A stretch of 64,000 nt of DNA from Calothrix sp. PCC 7716. Its GTDB lineage: Bacteria > Cyanobacteriota > Cyanobacteriia > Cyanobacteriales > Nostocaceae. Made by a program: the position numbers and the translations under genes. The stretch is from assembly GCF_019977735.1 (NCBI RefSeq), contig NZ_AP025018.1, positions 11,102,580 to 11,166,579 on the forward strand, written 5' to 3'. The notes below the pieces were generated by a model. It made no database searches. It was not told the origin of the DNA and saw nothing but the letters and a program-made list of their open reading frames with translations. Numbering within the stretch: position 1 is the first letter of the stretch; each line of letters opens with the position of its first letter. Below are positions 25,757 through 34,119 of the stretch, one piece after another.

Positions 25757-26974
25757 ATGAATATTGTCGAAAGTATGAAAATGGCGGGGAAAACCCTGCT
25801 CTCAAATAAATTACGTAGTGCCTTGACAATGCTTGGTATTGTAATTGGCAATGCTTCGGTAATTGCGATGATTGGAATTGGCGAGGGTGGTCAAAAGTAT
25901 GTTGCCAAGCAGTTAGAATCACTGGGTCCAAATGTGTTGTTTGTGCTTCCTGGAAATGAGGAAACGCAACGGATTTCATTTGAAGTTCCCAGAAATTTGG
26001 TTTTAGCTGATGCTGATGCGATTGCTTCTCAAGTTCCAACTGTAGTAGGAGTGGCGCCGGAATTAAACCGTAGGCAAAGAGTAAGCTTCGGTAATCGTAA
26101 CACCGATGTCAATATTATTGGTACAACTCCTAGCTTTTTACAGGTGCGTGATTTTACGACATCCAAGGGTCGCTTTTTTAGCGATGTTGATATGAAACGT
26201 AATAATCAAGTTATTGTGCTTGGAGGTAAATTCGCGACTAAGTTATTTGGCTCAACTAACCCTATTGGGCAATCAGTACGTGTAAAAGATTCTCGGTTTG
26301 AAGTTATCGGTGTACTTACAGAAAAAGGTTCTAGTGTCGGCGCCGACTATGATAGTGCAGCAATAGTACCATTGACAACTTCTGCAAATCGGTTAATTGG
26401 TCGCAACTCTCCATATGGTATAGCTCTAGATTATATTGTTGCTTCGGCTCGTGACGGTCAAAGCGTAGATGCAGCAGTATTCCAAATTACTAACTTACTG
26501 CGTTTACGTCACAAAATTACTAACGAAGACGACTTTACTATTCGTACTCAAAAAGACGCACTCCAAACCGTTGGACAAATTTCAGGCGCCTTAACTGTTA
26601 TGCTTGCTGCAATTGCCGCAATTTCGTTATTTGTCGGCGGTATCGGTATTATGAACATCATGCTCGTTTCTGTCACCGAACGTACACACGAAATTGGTTT
26701 ACGCAAAGCTATTGGCGCCACTGAACAAGATATTTTGTTGCAATTTATGATTGAAGCCGTAATCGTCTCTGCCGCAGGTGGTTTAATAGGTACTGCTGTT
26801 GGTGTTTCTGGAATTGTATTAGTAGGCGCCTTAACTCCTTTAGAAGCAGCTATTTCTCCAATTGCCATAGGTTCTGCCGTAGGTATTTCTGGCGCAATTG
26901 GCTTATTCTTCGGTGTATTCCCAGCACGTCGCGCAGCCAAACTCGACCCAATTGTCGCATTAAGAAGCGCGTAA
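25757..26974 (+). CDS. MacB/DevC-type ABC permease (FtsX-like)
   Basis: A 405-residue permease without a fused ATPase. It has the MacB N-terminal part (MKMAGKTLLSNKLRSALTML then GIVIGNASVIAMIGIGEGGQ), a periplasmic domain (about 55-270) and a C-terminal FtsX core (MNIMLVSVTERTHEIGLRKA) with three further membrane segments. It would transport a lipid, peptide or other small substrate to the adaptor. The gene begins 150 nt after the adaptor, across a heptamer-repeat block, and is followed by the ATPase. Confidence 0.9.
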   Translation: MNIVESMKMAGKTLLSNKLRSALTMLGIVIGNASVIAMIGIGEGGQKYVAKQLESLGPNVLFVLPGNEETQRISFEVPRNLVLADADAIASQVPTVVGVAPELNRRQRVSFGNRNTDVNIIGTTPSFLQVRDFTTSKGRFFSDVDMKRNNQVIVLGGKFATKLFGSTNPIGQSVRVKDSRFEVIGVLTEKGSSVGADYDSAAIVPLTTSANRLIGRNSPYGIALDYIVASARDGQSVDAAVFQITNLLRLRHKITNEDDFTIRTQKDALQTVGQISGALTVMLAAIAAISLFVGGIGIMNIMLVSVTERTHEIGLRKAIGATEQDILLQFMIEAVIVSAAGGLIGTAVGVSGIVLVGALTPLEAAISPIAIGSAVGISGAIGLFFGVFPARRAAKLDPIVALRSA

Positions 26975-27040
26975 CCGTAGGTGCGGCATAGCCACCTTAC
27001 AAATGCAGTCAGAAAATTATATTTATAATAGGAGAAAAAT

Positions 27041-27847
27041 ATGAAGGAAGAACAACCAATTGATAATATAATAAATCAACAATCTATTACTAACTCTACT
27101 CAGCACTCAGCACTCAGCACTTTCAACTTCAAAAAAACGATTATTCGTCTAGAAAATATATTTAAAGTATACGGTATTGGTGAAACAGAAGTCCGCGCTC
27201 TTAGTGATGTCAATCTTACAATAGAAGAAGGTGACTATTGTTCAATTATGGGACCATCCGGTTCAGGAAAATCTACAGCAATGAACATTATCGGTTGTCT
27301 AGACCGTCCTAGCTCTGGACATTACTACTTAGATAGTCTCGATGTTGCTCAAATGGAAGATAGCGAACTTGCACACATTCGTAACAAAAAACTAGGCTTT
27401 GTCTTCCAACAGTTTCACTTATTACAGCAACTAAGCGCTTTAGAAAATGTAATGCTGCCAATGGTATATGCGGGTATTCCTAACTCTGAACGTAAAGACA
27501 GAGCAACCGAAGCATTAATTAAAGTTGGACTTGAAAAACGTTTACTAAATAAACCCAACCAACTGTCTGGAGGACAACAACAACGGGTAGCTATTGCACG
27601 CGCTATTGTTAATCGTCCAGTTTTACTCCTTGCCGATGAACCTACAGGCGCCTTAGACTCGCGTACTACTCAAGAAGTACTTGATATTTTTACAGAACTT
27701 AATGACAGTGGTATCACGGTTGTAATGGTAACACACGAGCCAGAAGTTGCACGTCAAACTCGACGTATTGTCTGGTTCCGTGATGGTCAGGTTGTGCATT
27801 CAAATTTAACACCAGCTGATTTAAGTCAAGTTGCAGCTATGCAATAA
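27041..27847 (+). CDS. MacB/LolD-type ABC ATP-binding protein (DevA-like)
   Basis: A 268-residue ATPase: Walker [11 protein letters not shown]-loop [11 protein letters not shown], signature LSGGQQQR, Walker [15 protein letters not shown] and the H-loop VTHEPE. It powers the permease encoded upstream. The ribosome site is strong (AGGAG, 27031-27036). The first 35 residues precede the normal start of this family and include STQHSALST, which is encoded by three heptamer repeats (CTCAGCA), so repeat DNA has become part of the coding sequence. The stop is followed by a dispersed repeat element. Confidence 0.9.
   Translation: MKEEQPIDNIINQQSITNSTQHSALSTFNFKKTIIRLENIFKVYGIGETEVRALSDVNLTIEEGDYCSIMGPSGSGKSTAMNIIGCLDRPSSGHYYLDSLDVAQMEDSELAHIRNKKLGFVFQQFHLLQQLSALENVMLPMVYAGIPNSERKDRATEALIKVGLEKRLLNKPNQLSGGQQQRVAIARAIVNRPVLLLADEPTGALDSRTTQEVLDIFTELNDSGITVVMVTHEPEVARQTRRIVWFRDGQVVHSNLTPADLSQVAAMQ
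27099..27119. repeat. heptamer repeat inside a coding sequence
   Basis: Three CTCAGCA copies, the inverse of the GTGCTGA repeats at 2463 and 25609. 21 nt equals seven codons, so the reading frame of the ABC ATPase is kept. Confidence 0.8.
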
Positions 27848-27862
27848 GTTGTGAGTTATAAG

Positions 27863-27960
27863 TGTCATGCTGAACGTAGTGAAGCATCTCTTAAATCTCG
27901 AAATATAAAGATTCTAGCCTGCGGCAAATGCTCCGCATTACGCTGCGCTCAGAATGACAA
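27863..27960. repeat. dispersed inverted-repeat element (GTCATGCTGAA...CTCAGAATGAC)
   Basis: The ends GTCATGCTGAAC and GCTCAGAATGAC are near-perfect inverted repeats, and the interior carries GTGAAGCATCTC. Elements with these ends are widespread in cyanobacteria and some other bacteria as non-autonomous repeats. It lies right after the exporter operon. Confidence 0.65.
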
Positions 27961-27987
27961 TTTGTATTCCGCGCCTCCTAACTTTAA

Positions 27988-28518
27988 TTAAAGGCTTGCG
28001 GTTTTTCCGGTTTGGGCTTGTGTTTCTATTGGTTTAACGTCGCTGTAACCCATTTGGTTTACAATTGTACGGAATACGGACATTTGTCCTTCAAATTCGA
28101 GGTTTTGGATTTTAGATAATAAGCTTTTTACATTGTCGCTTGGTGTATAGTCGTTAGGCATTCCCACTACGCTTTTACCCATTTCTTCTGCCCAAGCGTA
28201 CCAAACTAGTAATTGATTGTTATCTTTTAAGGCGCCGTATGTACGCGAGTATTCTGTATTTTCTTTGTCAATGATATCGCGCATGATTTGTAATTGTTCG
28301 TCGTCAGATAATTTTAAATAGTCTTGGAAAAGTTGTGGCGCCAGGTTTGGTTCTGCGGCTAGAGGTGCAGCAGGAGTGATAGATTCACCCATATGTTTGT
28401 AAACAACATAAAACCAAGCTAATTTTGCGTCAGTGTCTAATTTATCGAAGCCCTTTACCACTTCTTGAGCTTCTTCTGTCAATGCTTGTGGAATTTGATT
28501 ATTAAAACTGCTAACCAT
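27988..28518 (-). CDS. helical carotenoid protein (OCP N-terminal-domain homolog)
   Basis: A 176-residue all-helical protein matching the N-terminal effector domain of the orange carotenoid protein, without the C-terminal NTF2-like domain. The AWFYVVYKHMGESITPAAP stretch (residues 34-52) aligns with the carotenoid-contacting WFAYLEMG region of OCP, here with Tyr37/Tyr40 at the Trp41/Tyr44 positions. The second half (LLVWYAWAEEMGKS and VFRTIVNQMGY) completes the fold. HCPs bind a ketocarotenoid and quench singlet oxygen or phycobilisome excitation. A CTDH gene lies 2.5 kb away on the other strand. Which HCP clade (1-4) this is cannot be decided by eye. Confidence 0.85.
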   Translation of the reverse strand: MVSSFNNQIPQALTEEAQEVVKGFDKLDTDAKLAWFYVVYKHMGESITPAAPLAAEPNLAPQLFQDYLKLSDDEQLQIMRDIIDKENTEYSRTYGALKDNNQLLVWYAWAEEMGKSVVGMPNDYTPSDNVKSLLSKIQNLEFEGQMSVFRTIVNQMGYSDVKPIETQAQTGKTASL

Positions 28519-28791
28519 CTTTGAGTTCCCTTATATTTTGATAATTGAATGATTGCTCTTTAAATCAGGAGTAACAAATTAAGGGTGTCAAAAACTACTA
28601 CTGTTAGTAAGATTATTTAGAAAATATTGTGTTAAATTTATCTGTCTCTGTGTAGAGGTAAAGTAAAAATCTTGATTTATCTATCTTTTTATAGAGGTAA
28701 GAATCTATCAAACGGTATCAAGACGTGATTTATCAATGTTGGTAGGATGACATCATAGAATGAAATGCGTAAATTACGAGGGAGCAAAATA

Positions 28792-29157
28792 ATGGCTGAC
28801 GAAGTAAAAATTAATCCCAGTGAAGTGTCTCACGATGCACAGTTACTTGCAGATAATGTTGCTGAAGGTGTAGAAAAGGCGCCTAAAGTTGATTTTGATG
28901 CTGACTATGAACTCGCTAAACAAATGAGCGTCAGCCCAATTGATAATACTGAAGAAGGTCAAAAAGCTGCTGAAGCTGCGGTTGCACCTCAATATGAAAT
29001 GCCTGAACCTGAAGATATGAGAGTTGAACCGGGTGTAACTGGTAATCCTAGTGATTACATGAGCATGGCTAGTGAAATTACGGGTACAGAAGCTGTTGGT
29101 AACGTTGATGATGATATTGTAAAGAAAGCTTTAGAATTAGGTCAACCTGGTCAATAA
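28792..29157 (+). CDS. small acidic conserved-looking protein, unknown function
   Basis: A 121-residue, very acidic protein (MADEVKINPSEVSHDAQLLA at the N-terminus; NVDDDIVKKALELG near the end) with no membrane segment and probably much disorder. I start at ATG 28792 behind GAGGGAGC; an ATG at 28765 would add 9 residues. I do not recognise the family. It is followed by a long perfect hairpin. Confidence 0.6.
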   Translation: MADEVKINPSEVSHDAQLLADNVAEGVEKAPKVDFDADYELAKQMSVSPIDNTEEGQKAAEAAVAPQYEMPEPEDMRVEPGVTGNPSDYMSMASEITGTEAVGNVDDDIVKKALELGQPGQ

Positions 29158-29182
29158 TTTTGTATAAGCTCGTTGTAAGCTC

Positions 29183-29234
29183 GTTGTAAGCACTTTAGTG
29201 CTTGATTTAAGGAAAGCACTAAAGTGCTTACAAC
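29183..29234. terminator. 21-bp perfect hairpin between convergent genes
   Basis: The left arm 29183-29203 (GTTGTAAGCACTTTAG...) and the right arm 29214-29234 are exact reverse complements around a 10-nt loop. It lies between convergent gene ends and probably terminates both. The core AAGCACTTTAGTGCTT is related to the palindromes at 7816 and 54777. GTTGTAAGC is also repeated just outside. Confidence 0.7.
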
Positions 29235-29251
29235 AATGGTTACAACAATGC

Positions 29252-29893
29252 TTACAATGGGTCTCTATTTACAACATGTATTAACTCACTAGGATGATTA
29301 ATTAAAAAGTTAGGTTTCTGCTTCGCTAACGCTTCTGGCGAATTAAATCCCCATGTTACAGCAACAACTTTAATATTGGCTTTCTTTGACGCTTCAATAT
29401 CGCGCGTTTCATCTCCTACGTAAATTACTTCTTGTGTTTTAATTTGTTTCTGCCGTAATACATTATTAATTATTGTAGTTTTACCAAATATTGTCACTCC
29501 CGAATAAAGAAATTCAAATAGATTATCTAAATTATTTATTCTCAAAAACTCTGCGACATTATCTTGCGAATTAGAGGTAATAATTCCTAATCTATGTCCT
29601 TGATTTCTTAATTCTACTAAAGCTTCTTGCATTCCAGCAATTGGCTTAAGTTCAGGAATTTTATTCTTTAATTCTGATTTGACTTTTTTAACTAAAAACG
29701 GAATTTTAAAAATTGATATACCAGAATACTTTATTATTTCCCTAGATGTTAAATTTCTTAATATAGATAATTCTTCTGATGTAATTTGAATATAGCCAAA
29801 ATCGGCGGCTAAACGATTTGCAACGCTAACAAGCGCATCTACTGTATCGGCGATAGTACCATCGAAATCAAAAATAATTACTTTGGTCGTCAT
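29252..29893 (-). CDS. HAD-superfamily hydrolase (Gph-like phosphatase)
   Basis: A 213-residue HAD hydrolase: motif I FDFDGTIADT with the nucleophile Asp, motif II GIITSNSQ, motif III/IV YVGDETRDIEASKKANIKVV. It resembles phosphoglycolate-phosphatase-like enzymes; the substrate is not determinable. It overlaps the queG stop by 4 nt and is therefore translationally coupled to it. Confidence 0.85.
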   Translation of the reverse strand: MTTKVIIFDFDGTIADTVDALVSVANRLAADFGYIQITSEELSILRNLTSREIIKYSGISIFKIPFLVKKVKSELKNKIPELKPIAGMQEALVELRNQGHRLGIITSNSQDNVAEFLRINNLDNLFEFLYSGVTIFGKTTIINNVLRQKQIKTQEVIYVGDETRDIEASKKANIKVVAVTWGFNSPEALAKQKPNFLINHPSELIHVVNRDPL

Positions 29894-30855
29894 AATTTTG
29901 CCTGGAATGCTTCTATATTAGCGCGGGCATTCCGTCGTAACATTTCTGGCTTTATTCGTCTTAAAGCCGATGCGGTAAAACGTTTATCCCATTTTTCGTC
30001 TGATATTTCTGCTAACTCTGCTAAAGACGGTGCCACATTTTCAGGATATGGTTGAAATTCGACGACATCAGTTAAAGAAGCGAAGCGTTGATTCCAAGGA
30101 CAAACATCTTGACAAATATCACATCCTGCTACCCAACCTTGCATTTTTGATTTAATCGTTTCTGGTAGTTCTTCGCTACGATTTTCAATTGTATGATAAG
30201 CAATACAACGATTTGCATCAACTACACCATCCGCAACAATGGCGCCTGTAGGACAAGCATCTATACAACGAGTACAAGTTCCACAATGCTGAGTGTGTGG
30301 TGTATCGGGCGTTAGCTCCAAGTTTGTTAGCACTTCTCCCAAAAATATCCATGAACCATGAGAACGTGAAATTACGTTACCATTTTTTGCTATCCAACCA
30401 ATACCCGCTTTTTCTGACCACACTTTATCTTGAATTGGCCCTGTATCGGCATAATATCGCGTTTTGATATCCGGATGTAACGATTCTAACCAACTGCTTA
30501 AGGCTTTGAGTTTTTTGTGCATGACTTTGTGATAATCCCTTCCCCATGCGTATCGAGAGATTTTACCACATCTGTCCCCTGTCTCTGTAACTTCTTGATG
30601 TTGATGCGGTGTGTAATAATTTAATGCTACGCATACTAAAGATTTTACTTCAGGCATCACTAGCTTTATATCTTGGCGCGCTTTGTTTGACATCCACATC
30701 ATATCGGCTTGATAGCCCAATTCGAGCCACTTACTCAAATTATTTACTTCAGAGAGCGAATTTGCACTTGGCACAGTAATTCCAACCTTATGAACTCCAA
30801 GTTCTAAGGCTTTACGCTTAACTTCATCGCTACTGATTTTTTGCAATCCACTCAT
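29890..30855 (-). CDS. queG: epoxyqueuosine reductase
   Basis: A 321-residue enzyme that makes the last step of queuosine synthesis in tRNA wobble positions, using cobalamin and two [4Fe-4S] clusters. The cluster motifs are CGTCTRCIDACPTGAI and CDICQDVCPWN, and the N-terminal cobalamin-binding part includes ALNYYTPH and GRDYHKVMHKKLKAL. Length and ends are those of the family. It forms an operon with the HAD phosphatase (4-nt overlap). Confidence 0.92.
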   Translation of the reverse strand: MSGLQKISSDEVKRKALELGVHKVGITVPSANSLSEVNNLSKWLELGYQADMMWMSNKARQDIKLVMPEVKSLVCVALNYYTPHQHQEVTETGDRCGKISRYAWGRDYHKVMHKKLKALSSWLESLHPDIKTRYYADTGPIQDKVWSEKAGIGWIAKNGNVISRSHGSWIFLGEVLTNLELTPDTPHTQHCGTCTRCIDACPTGAIVADGVVDANRCIAYHTIENRSEELPETIKSKMQGWVAGCDICQDVCPWNQRFASLTDVVEFQPYPENVAPSLAELAEISDEKWDKRFTASALRRIKPEMLRRNARANIEAFQAKL

Positions 30856-31033
30856 TTATGTTATCTACCTACTGCGCCAACACTCGAATAAAATGTACTT
30901 TCTAATACTTTATCATTTACAACCACCCTTAGAAGTATTTGTAATGGTTTTAATAAATCCTTCTTAAATAACTTTTATTTTCAGTTCAGGTGATGCAAAT
31001 TAAGTTTAGCACGCATGATATATGGGTAATTTT

Positions 31034-31450
31034 ATGACAGCCGCTGAATTTACTTCTGTTGCAAATTCAACAAAAATTGAAGGAATTGAGGAGCCAACAG
31101 TTTTAAGTTATTTTGAAACACTTAACGCTGGAGATTTTGAAGCAACGGCTGATTTATTTGCACCTGACGGTGTTATGCGTCCACCATTTGAATCAGATAT
31201 TTCTGGACGCGACGCAATAGTCAGTTACCTCAATCAAGAAGCTAAAGGTATAAAAGCTTACCCGAATCAAGGAATTATAGAAGTTATAGAAGATGGGCAA
31301 TACCAAGTGCAAGTGTCTGGGAAAGCAGAAACTTCTTGGTGCGGTGTTAACGTTAGTTGGATATTTATTCTCAATGAAAGCAAGGAAATTGTTTACACGA
31401 GAGTAAAACTTTTAGCTTCGCCGCAAGAACTGTTGAATTTACGCAGGTAG
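31034..31450 (+). CDS. OCP C-terminal-domain homolog (CTDH)
   Basis: A 138-residue NTF2-like protein: PTVLSYFETLNAGDFEATA, LFAPDGVMRPPFES and the C-terminal LLASPQELLNLRR are the standard OCP-CTD/CTDH sequence. CTDHs carry a carotenoid as a dimer and deliver it to HCP. From ATG 31034 the Cys in TSWCGVN is residue 103, which as I recall is the disulfide-forming Cys103 position of the Anabaena CTDH, and this supports that start over ATG 31022. It faces the HCP gene 2.5 kb away across queG, HAD and a small gene. Confidence 0.88.
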   Translation: MTAAEFTSVANSTKIEGIEEPTVLSYFETLNAGDFEATADLFAPDGVMRPPFESDISGRDAIVSYLNQEAKGIKAYPNQGIIEVIEDGQYQVQVSGKAETSWCGVNVSWIFILNESKEIVYTRVKLLASPQELLNLRR

Positions 31451-31477
31451 TATGTATATTATGTACTATGAAATATG

Positions 31478-31499
31478 CACAGGCATCCCTGCCTGTGCT
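31478..31499. repeat. GCACAGGCATCCCTGCCTGTGC palindrome
   Basis: A hairpin with 8-bp arms (GCACAGGC/GCCTGTGC) around ATCCCT. It resembles the inverse of the GGGCAAGGATGCCC repeats and lies 28 nt after the CTDH stop, so it may act as a terminator. Confidence 0.5.
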
Positions 31500-31651
31500 A
31501 CTTTGTGGCGCCTCCTAAACAGTCACAATTTAATAGCATGTGTATAGTGAGGTATTAAGATTAGTGGAGATAATAGAGTCCACAATTAAAAGGCTAATAA
31601 ATGATTCAACTATTTTATTTATGAACCAGAAATAAATATTGGTAAAGCTGT

Positions 31652-32077
31652 TTAAGCAATTTCAGGCAACTTTGCTTCAAGTTTGAGGCAGTTACCACCA
31701 TTAACTTGTAATTGATACTCAACTTTGTCCATTAAACGATTCATAATTAGCCATCCGTAACCACCTTCTTGTTTATCAGTGGGACTAGGGGCAAAGTAGT
31801 CTGACATATCAAAACCATCACCACTGTCCCAAACTTCTAGAGCAATATCTCGGTCTTGAAGTTCTAGACGAATCAATATAGGAGCGTTTGGCAGGTCTTT
31901 GTGAGCGTGACGCACAGCATTTGAATAGGCTTCAACTAATACTAACCGTAACCGATTAGACTGCTTAGACCAATCAACCGATTGTCCTAACTCGACCTTA
32001 AGACATCCTAGTAGCCAATCTTCTACAATCGTCAAAAACTTCAAGTCACTCGGTACATGAAGCTCAGTTTTCATCAT
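31652..32077 (-). CDS. RsbW-like anti-sigma regulatory kinase
   Basis: A 141-residue GHKL ATPase of the anti-sigma-factor kinase type: N-box VLVEAYSNAVRHAHKD, G1 VWDSGDGFD, and G2 GGYGWLIMNRLMDKVEY. Such proteins bind a sigma factor or other target and are released when a STAS antagonist is dephosphorylated. It follows 2 nt after the RsbU-like phosphatase gene, so the two form a partner-switch module. No STAS gene is in the window. Confidence 0.85.
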   Translation of the reverse strand: MMKTELHVPSDLKFLTIVEDWLLGCLKVELGQSVDWSKQSNRLRLVLVEAYSNAVRHAHKDLPNAPILIRLELQDRDIALEVWDSGDGFDMSDYFAPSPTDKQEGGYGWLIMNRLMDKVEYQLQVNGGNCLKLEAKLPEIA

Positions 32078-32079
32078 TA

Positions 32080-33747
32080 CTATAAAACCTCCAAAGCAAG
32101 TATGGTTTGGTCGTCTTCTTGAGAATCAGTATCTTCCTGGATGCGAGCTAGTAAACTATCTAGACATAAGGGTTGCGGTTGATTTTTTAGTAGCTTCCAC
32201 AAACCTTCCTGTTTTAACATAGAGCGGTTAATACCAGCACCAAGCTTGGATACCTCAGCATCAGGATGATTTGTTACCATTGCTTCGGTAATTCCGTCGC
32301 TAGCAAGGAGTAGTATATCTCCGCTTGAGAGAACTAACTGACCATACTGAGCTTGCCACTTGGGCAATATACCTAAAGGAACCCCACGTGTTGTTAAATA
32401 AGTTGGTTGTTGAACGCTCGTATCTTTGCTCGACCAAAGCAAAGGATAAATGTGTCCAGCATTAGCATAAACTAACTCCCCAGTTGCACTTCTATAGCGC
32501 GCCAAAACTATAGTTATGAAGCAATTATTGCCGATTAAATCATCGCACAAGGCATGATTTAGGTTTTGCATAACCACGTTTGGCAATTCAGGTGTTTCTT
32601 GGGATAGTTCACGACGTAGCACTGATATTGCGCTTGCCATAAACAAAGCTGCTGGAACACCTTTTCCAGATACATCCCCAACAGCTAACCATAAGTCACC
32701 TTTTGGGTGAACAAACACCTCAAAAAAATCGCCTCCAACCTCGCGTGCAGGCAAACAACTAGCTTGTATGCGCGCGCTCTCAATTTCTGGTAGTCTTTGA
32801 CGCAGCAAATTATTTTGAATTTGACGTGCAACTCCTAGTTCCAACCGAATTTGCTCTTGTTTCTCTTGTAGACGCTGATAAAGTTTGGCTTGCGAAAGCG
32901 CAAGTGCTGCTTGTTCAACAACTCCTGTTATCAACTGTATGTCCTGTTCTTGCCAAGAATAATCACGTTTATACTGGCATAAAGTCAAGATAGCTAAGAA
33001 TTGTTGCTGATAAATCAACGGTACAACTAGTTGGTAATAAGGGTAAGTATCGTCACCTGACTGCGAAACTTGATAATTACGAGTTTCCAGAACTTTTTCG
33101 ATTAAAATTTCTGAATCAACCGGACAGCAAAATTCAGAAGTTTTTGGGTCTTGGTAGTAAAACTCGTCTTGTGTTAAATGGTCGTTTTCAACTGGTCGTA
33201 CAAAGCAATAAGTCGCGTCAAAACTTTGCCCAAGTGTCGCGACAATTTTTTGCAGCATACTACGGTAGTCAAGTGACTCCCTAACTGCCGTTGTCACTGC
33301 ATTAAATAGTGACTCACGTCTTAAAGCGCGACTCAATTCTTGGGTTCGCTTTTTAACAACACGATACGTATCGGCTGCCTGTTCGACTACTGCTTTGAGA
33401 CGGTCAGGTTTCCAAGGTTTGGTAATATACTTGAACACCTGACCGGAGTTAATAGCATCCACTAAGTCTTCGACATCTGTAAACCCAGTTAGTAAAATGC
33501 GGATTGTGTCGGGGAAACGCTCAACCGTGAGGCTAAGAAATTCCGTACCGTTCATCTCAGGCATTCGTTGGTCTGAGATAATTACAGCCATTTCGCCTTC
33601 TTTATCTAAGATGTCAATAGCACTGATAGCGTTGCTCGCTTTGAAAACTTGAAAATCGCGCCGAAAAGTACGGTAGAGTAGTTCTAGATTATCCGGTTCA
33701 TCGTCTACCACCATCAGCTTCAGTTTATCTAGCCCTGTTTCAGTCAT
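32080..33747 (-). CDS. response regulator with GAF and PP2C (SpoIIE/RsbU) phosphatase domains
   Basis: A 555-residue three-domain protein: receiver (about 8-130, VVDDEPDNLELLYRTF, phospho-acceptor IISDQRMPEMNG, ITKPWKPD), a GAF domain (about 150-290, ATYCFVRPVENDHL) and a C-terminal PP2C-type Ser/Thr phosphatase (about 320-555, REVGGDFFEVFVHPKG, AVGDVSGKGVPAALFMA, LLLASDGITEAM). It probably dephosphorylates a STAS anti-anti-sigma protein in response to a His-kinase signal. It lies directly before the RsbW-like gene. No cognate kinase is in the window. Confidence 0.9.
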   Translation of the reverse strand: MTETGLDKLKLMVVDDEPDNLELLYRTFRRDFQVFKASNAISAIDILDKEGEMAVIISDQRMPEMNGTEFLSLTVERFPDTIRILLTGFTDVEDLVDAINSGQVFKYITKPWKPDRLKAVVEQAADTYRVVKKRTQELSRALRRESLFNAVTTAVRESLDYRSMLQKIVATLGQSFDATYCFVRPVENDHLTQDEFYYQDPKTSEFCCPVDSEILIEKVLETRNYQVSQSGDDTYPYYQLVVPLIYQQQFLAILTLCQYKRDYSWQEQDIQLITGVVEQAALALSQAKLYQRLQEKQEQIRLELGVARQIQNNLLRQRLPEIESARIQASCLPAREVGGDFFEVFVHPKGDLWLAVGDVSGKGVPAALFMASAISVLRRELSQETPELPNVVMQNLNHALCDDLIGNNCFITIVLARYRSATGELVYANAGHIYPLLWSSKDTSVQQPTYLTTRGVPLGILPKWQAQYGQLVLSSGDILLLASDGITEAMVTNHPDAEVSKLGAGINRSMLKQEGLWKLLKNQPQPLCLDSLLARIQEDTDSQEDDQTILALEVL

Positions 33748-34119
33748 ATTTGACTTTGGTTTCGCGCCTGCTTAAAAGTGTTTCAGTACGAGTACTTCCA
33801 CTCAATGAACGAAAATAAATTACATGCTTATATAGAGGATACCCAGTTTGAATCTTATATTTTACAAGTATTTAAAAATATCCATCACACTCCATTATGT
33901 ATTACTCCACACCAACCAATAGTTTAACAGTCTTCGTTTCTTATCCGCACACTAATGTATTTTTATTATCTAATGTATTACGTAAGTAATAATACTGAAG
34001 AAATTATAATATACAATACTAGTATACGTAAAGTATTTGATACCATGACAGTGTTTACAAATGTAGAGGCGCCCTCACGTAAGGCGCCTCTGCATCAATT
34101 GATTAATTATTTGTCTCTA
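33748..34119. other. intergenic region, hairpin at its right end
   Basis: A 372-nt AT-rich spacer between two minus-strand genes. It contains ATTACGTAAGTAAT near 33978 and a strong GGCGCC-based hairpin at 34061-34095. No gene is seen. Confidence 0.5.
34061..34095 (-). terminator. hairpin built from two GGCGCC sites, 3' of the NarL-type gene
   Basis: ATGTAGAGGCGCC (34061-34073) pairs with GGCGCCTCTGCAT (34083-34095), with one G-T pair and a 9-nt loop. It lies 25 nt after the response-regulator stop codon, the usual place for a terminator; there is no long T-tract. Confidence 0.5.

Noticed and set aside
26548-26940. 130-codon minus-strand frame opposite the MacB-type permease
   Set aside because: Shadow frame with Ala/Pro/Ile-rich antisense composition; the plus strand is a clear FtsX domain.
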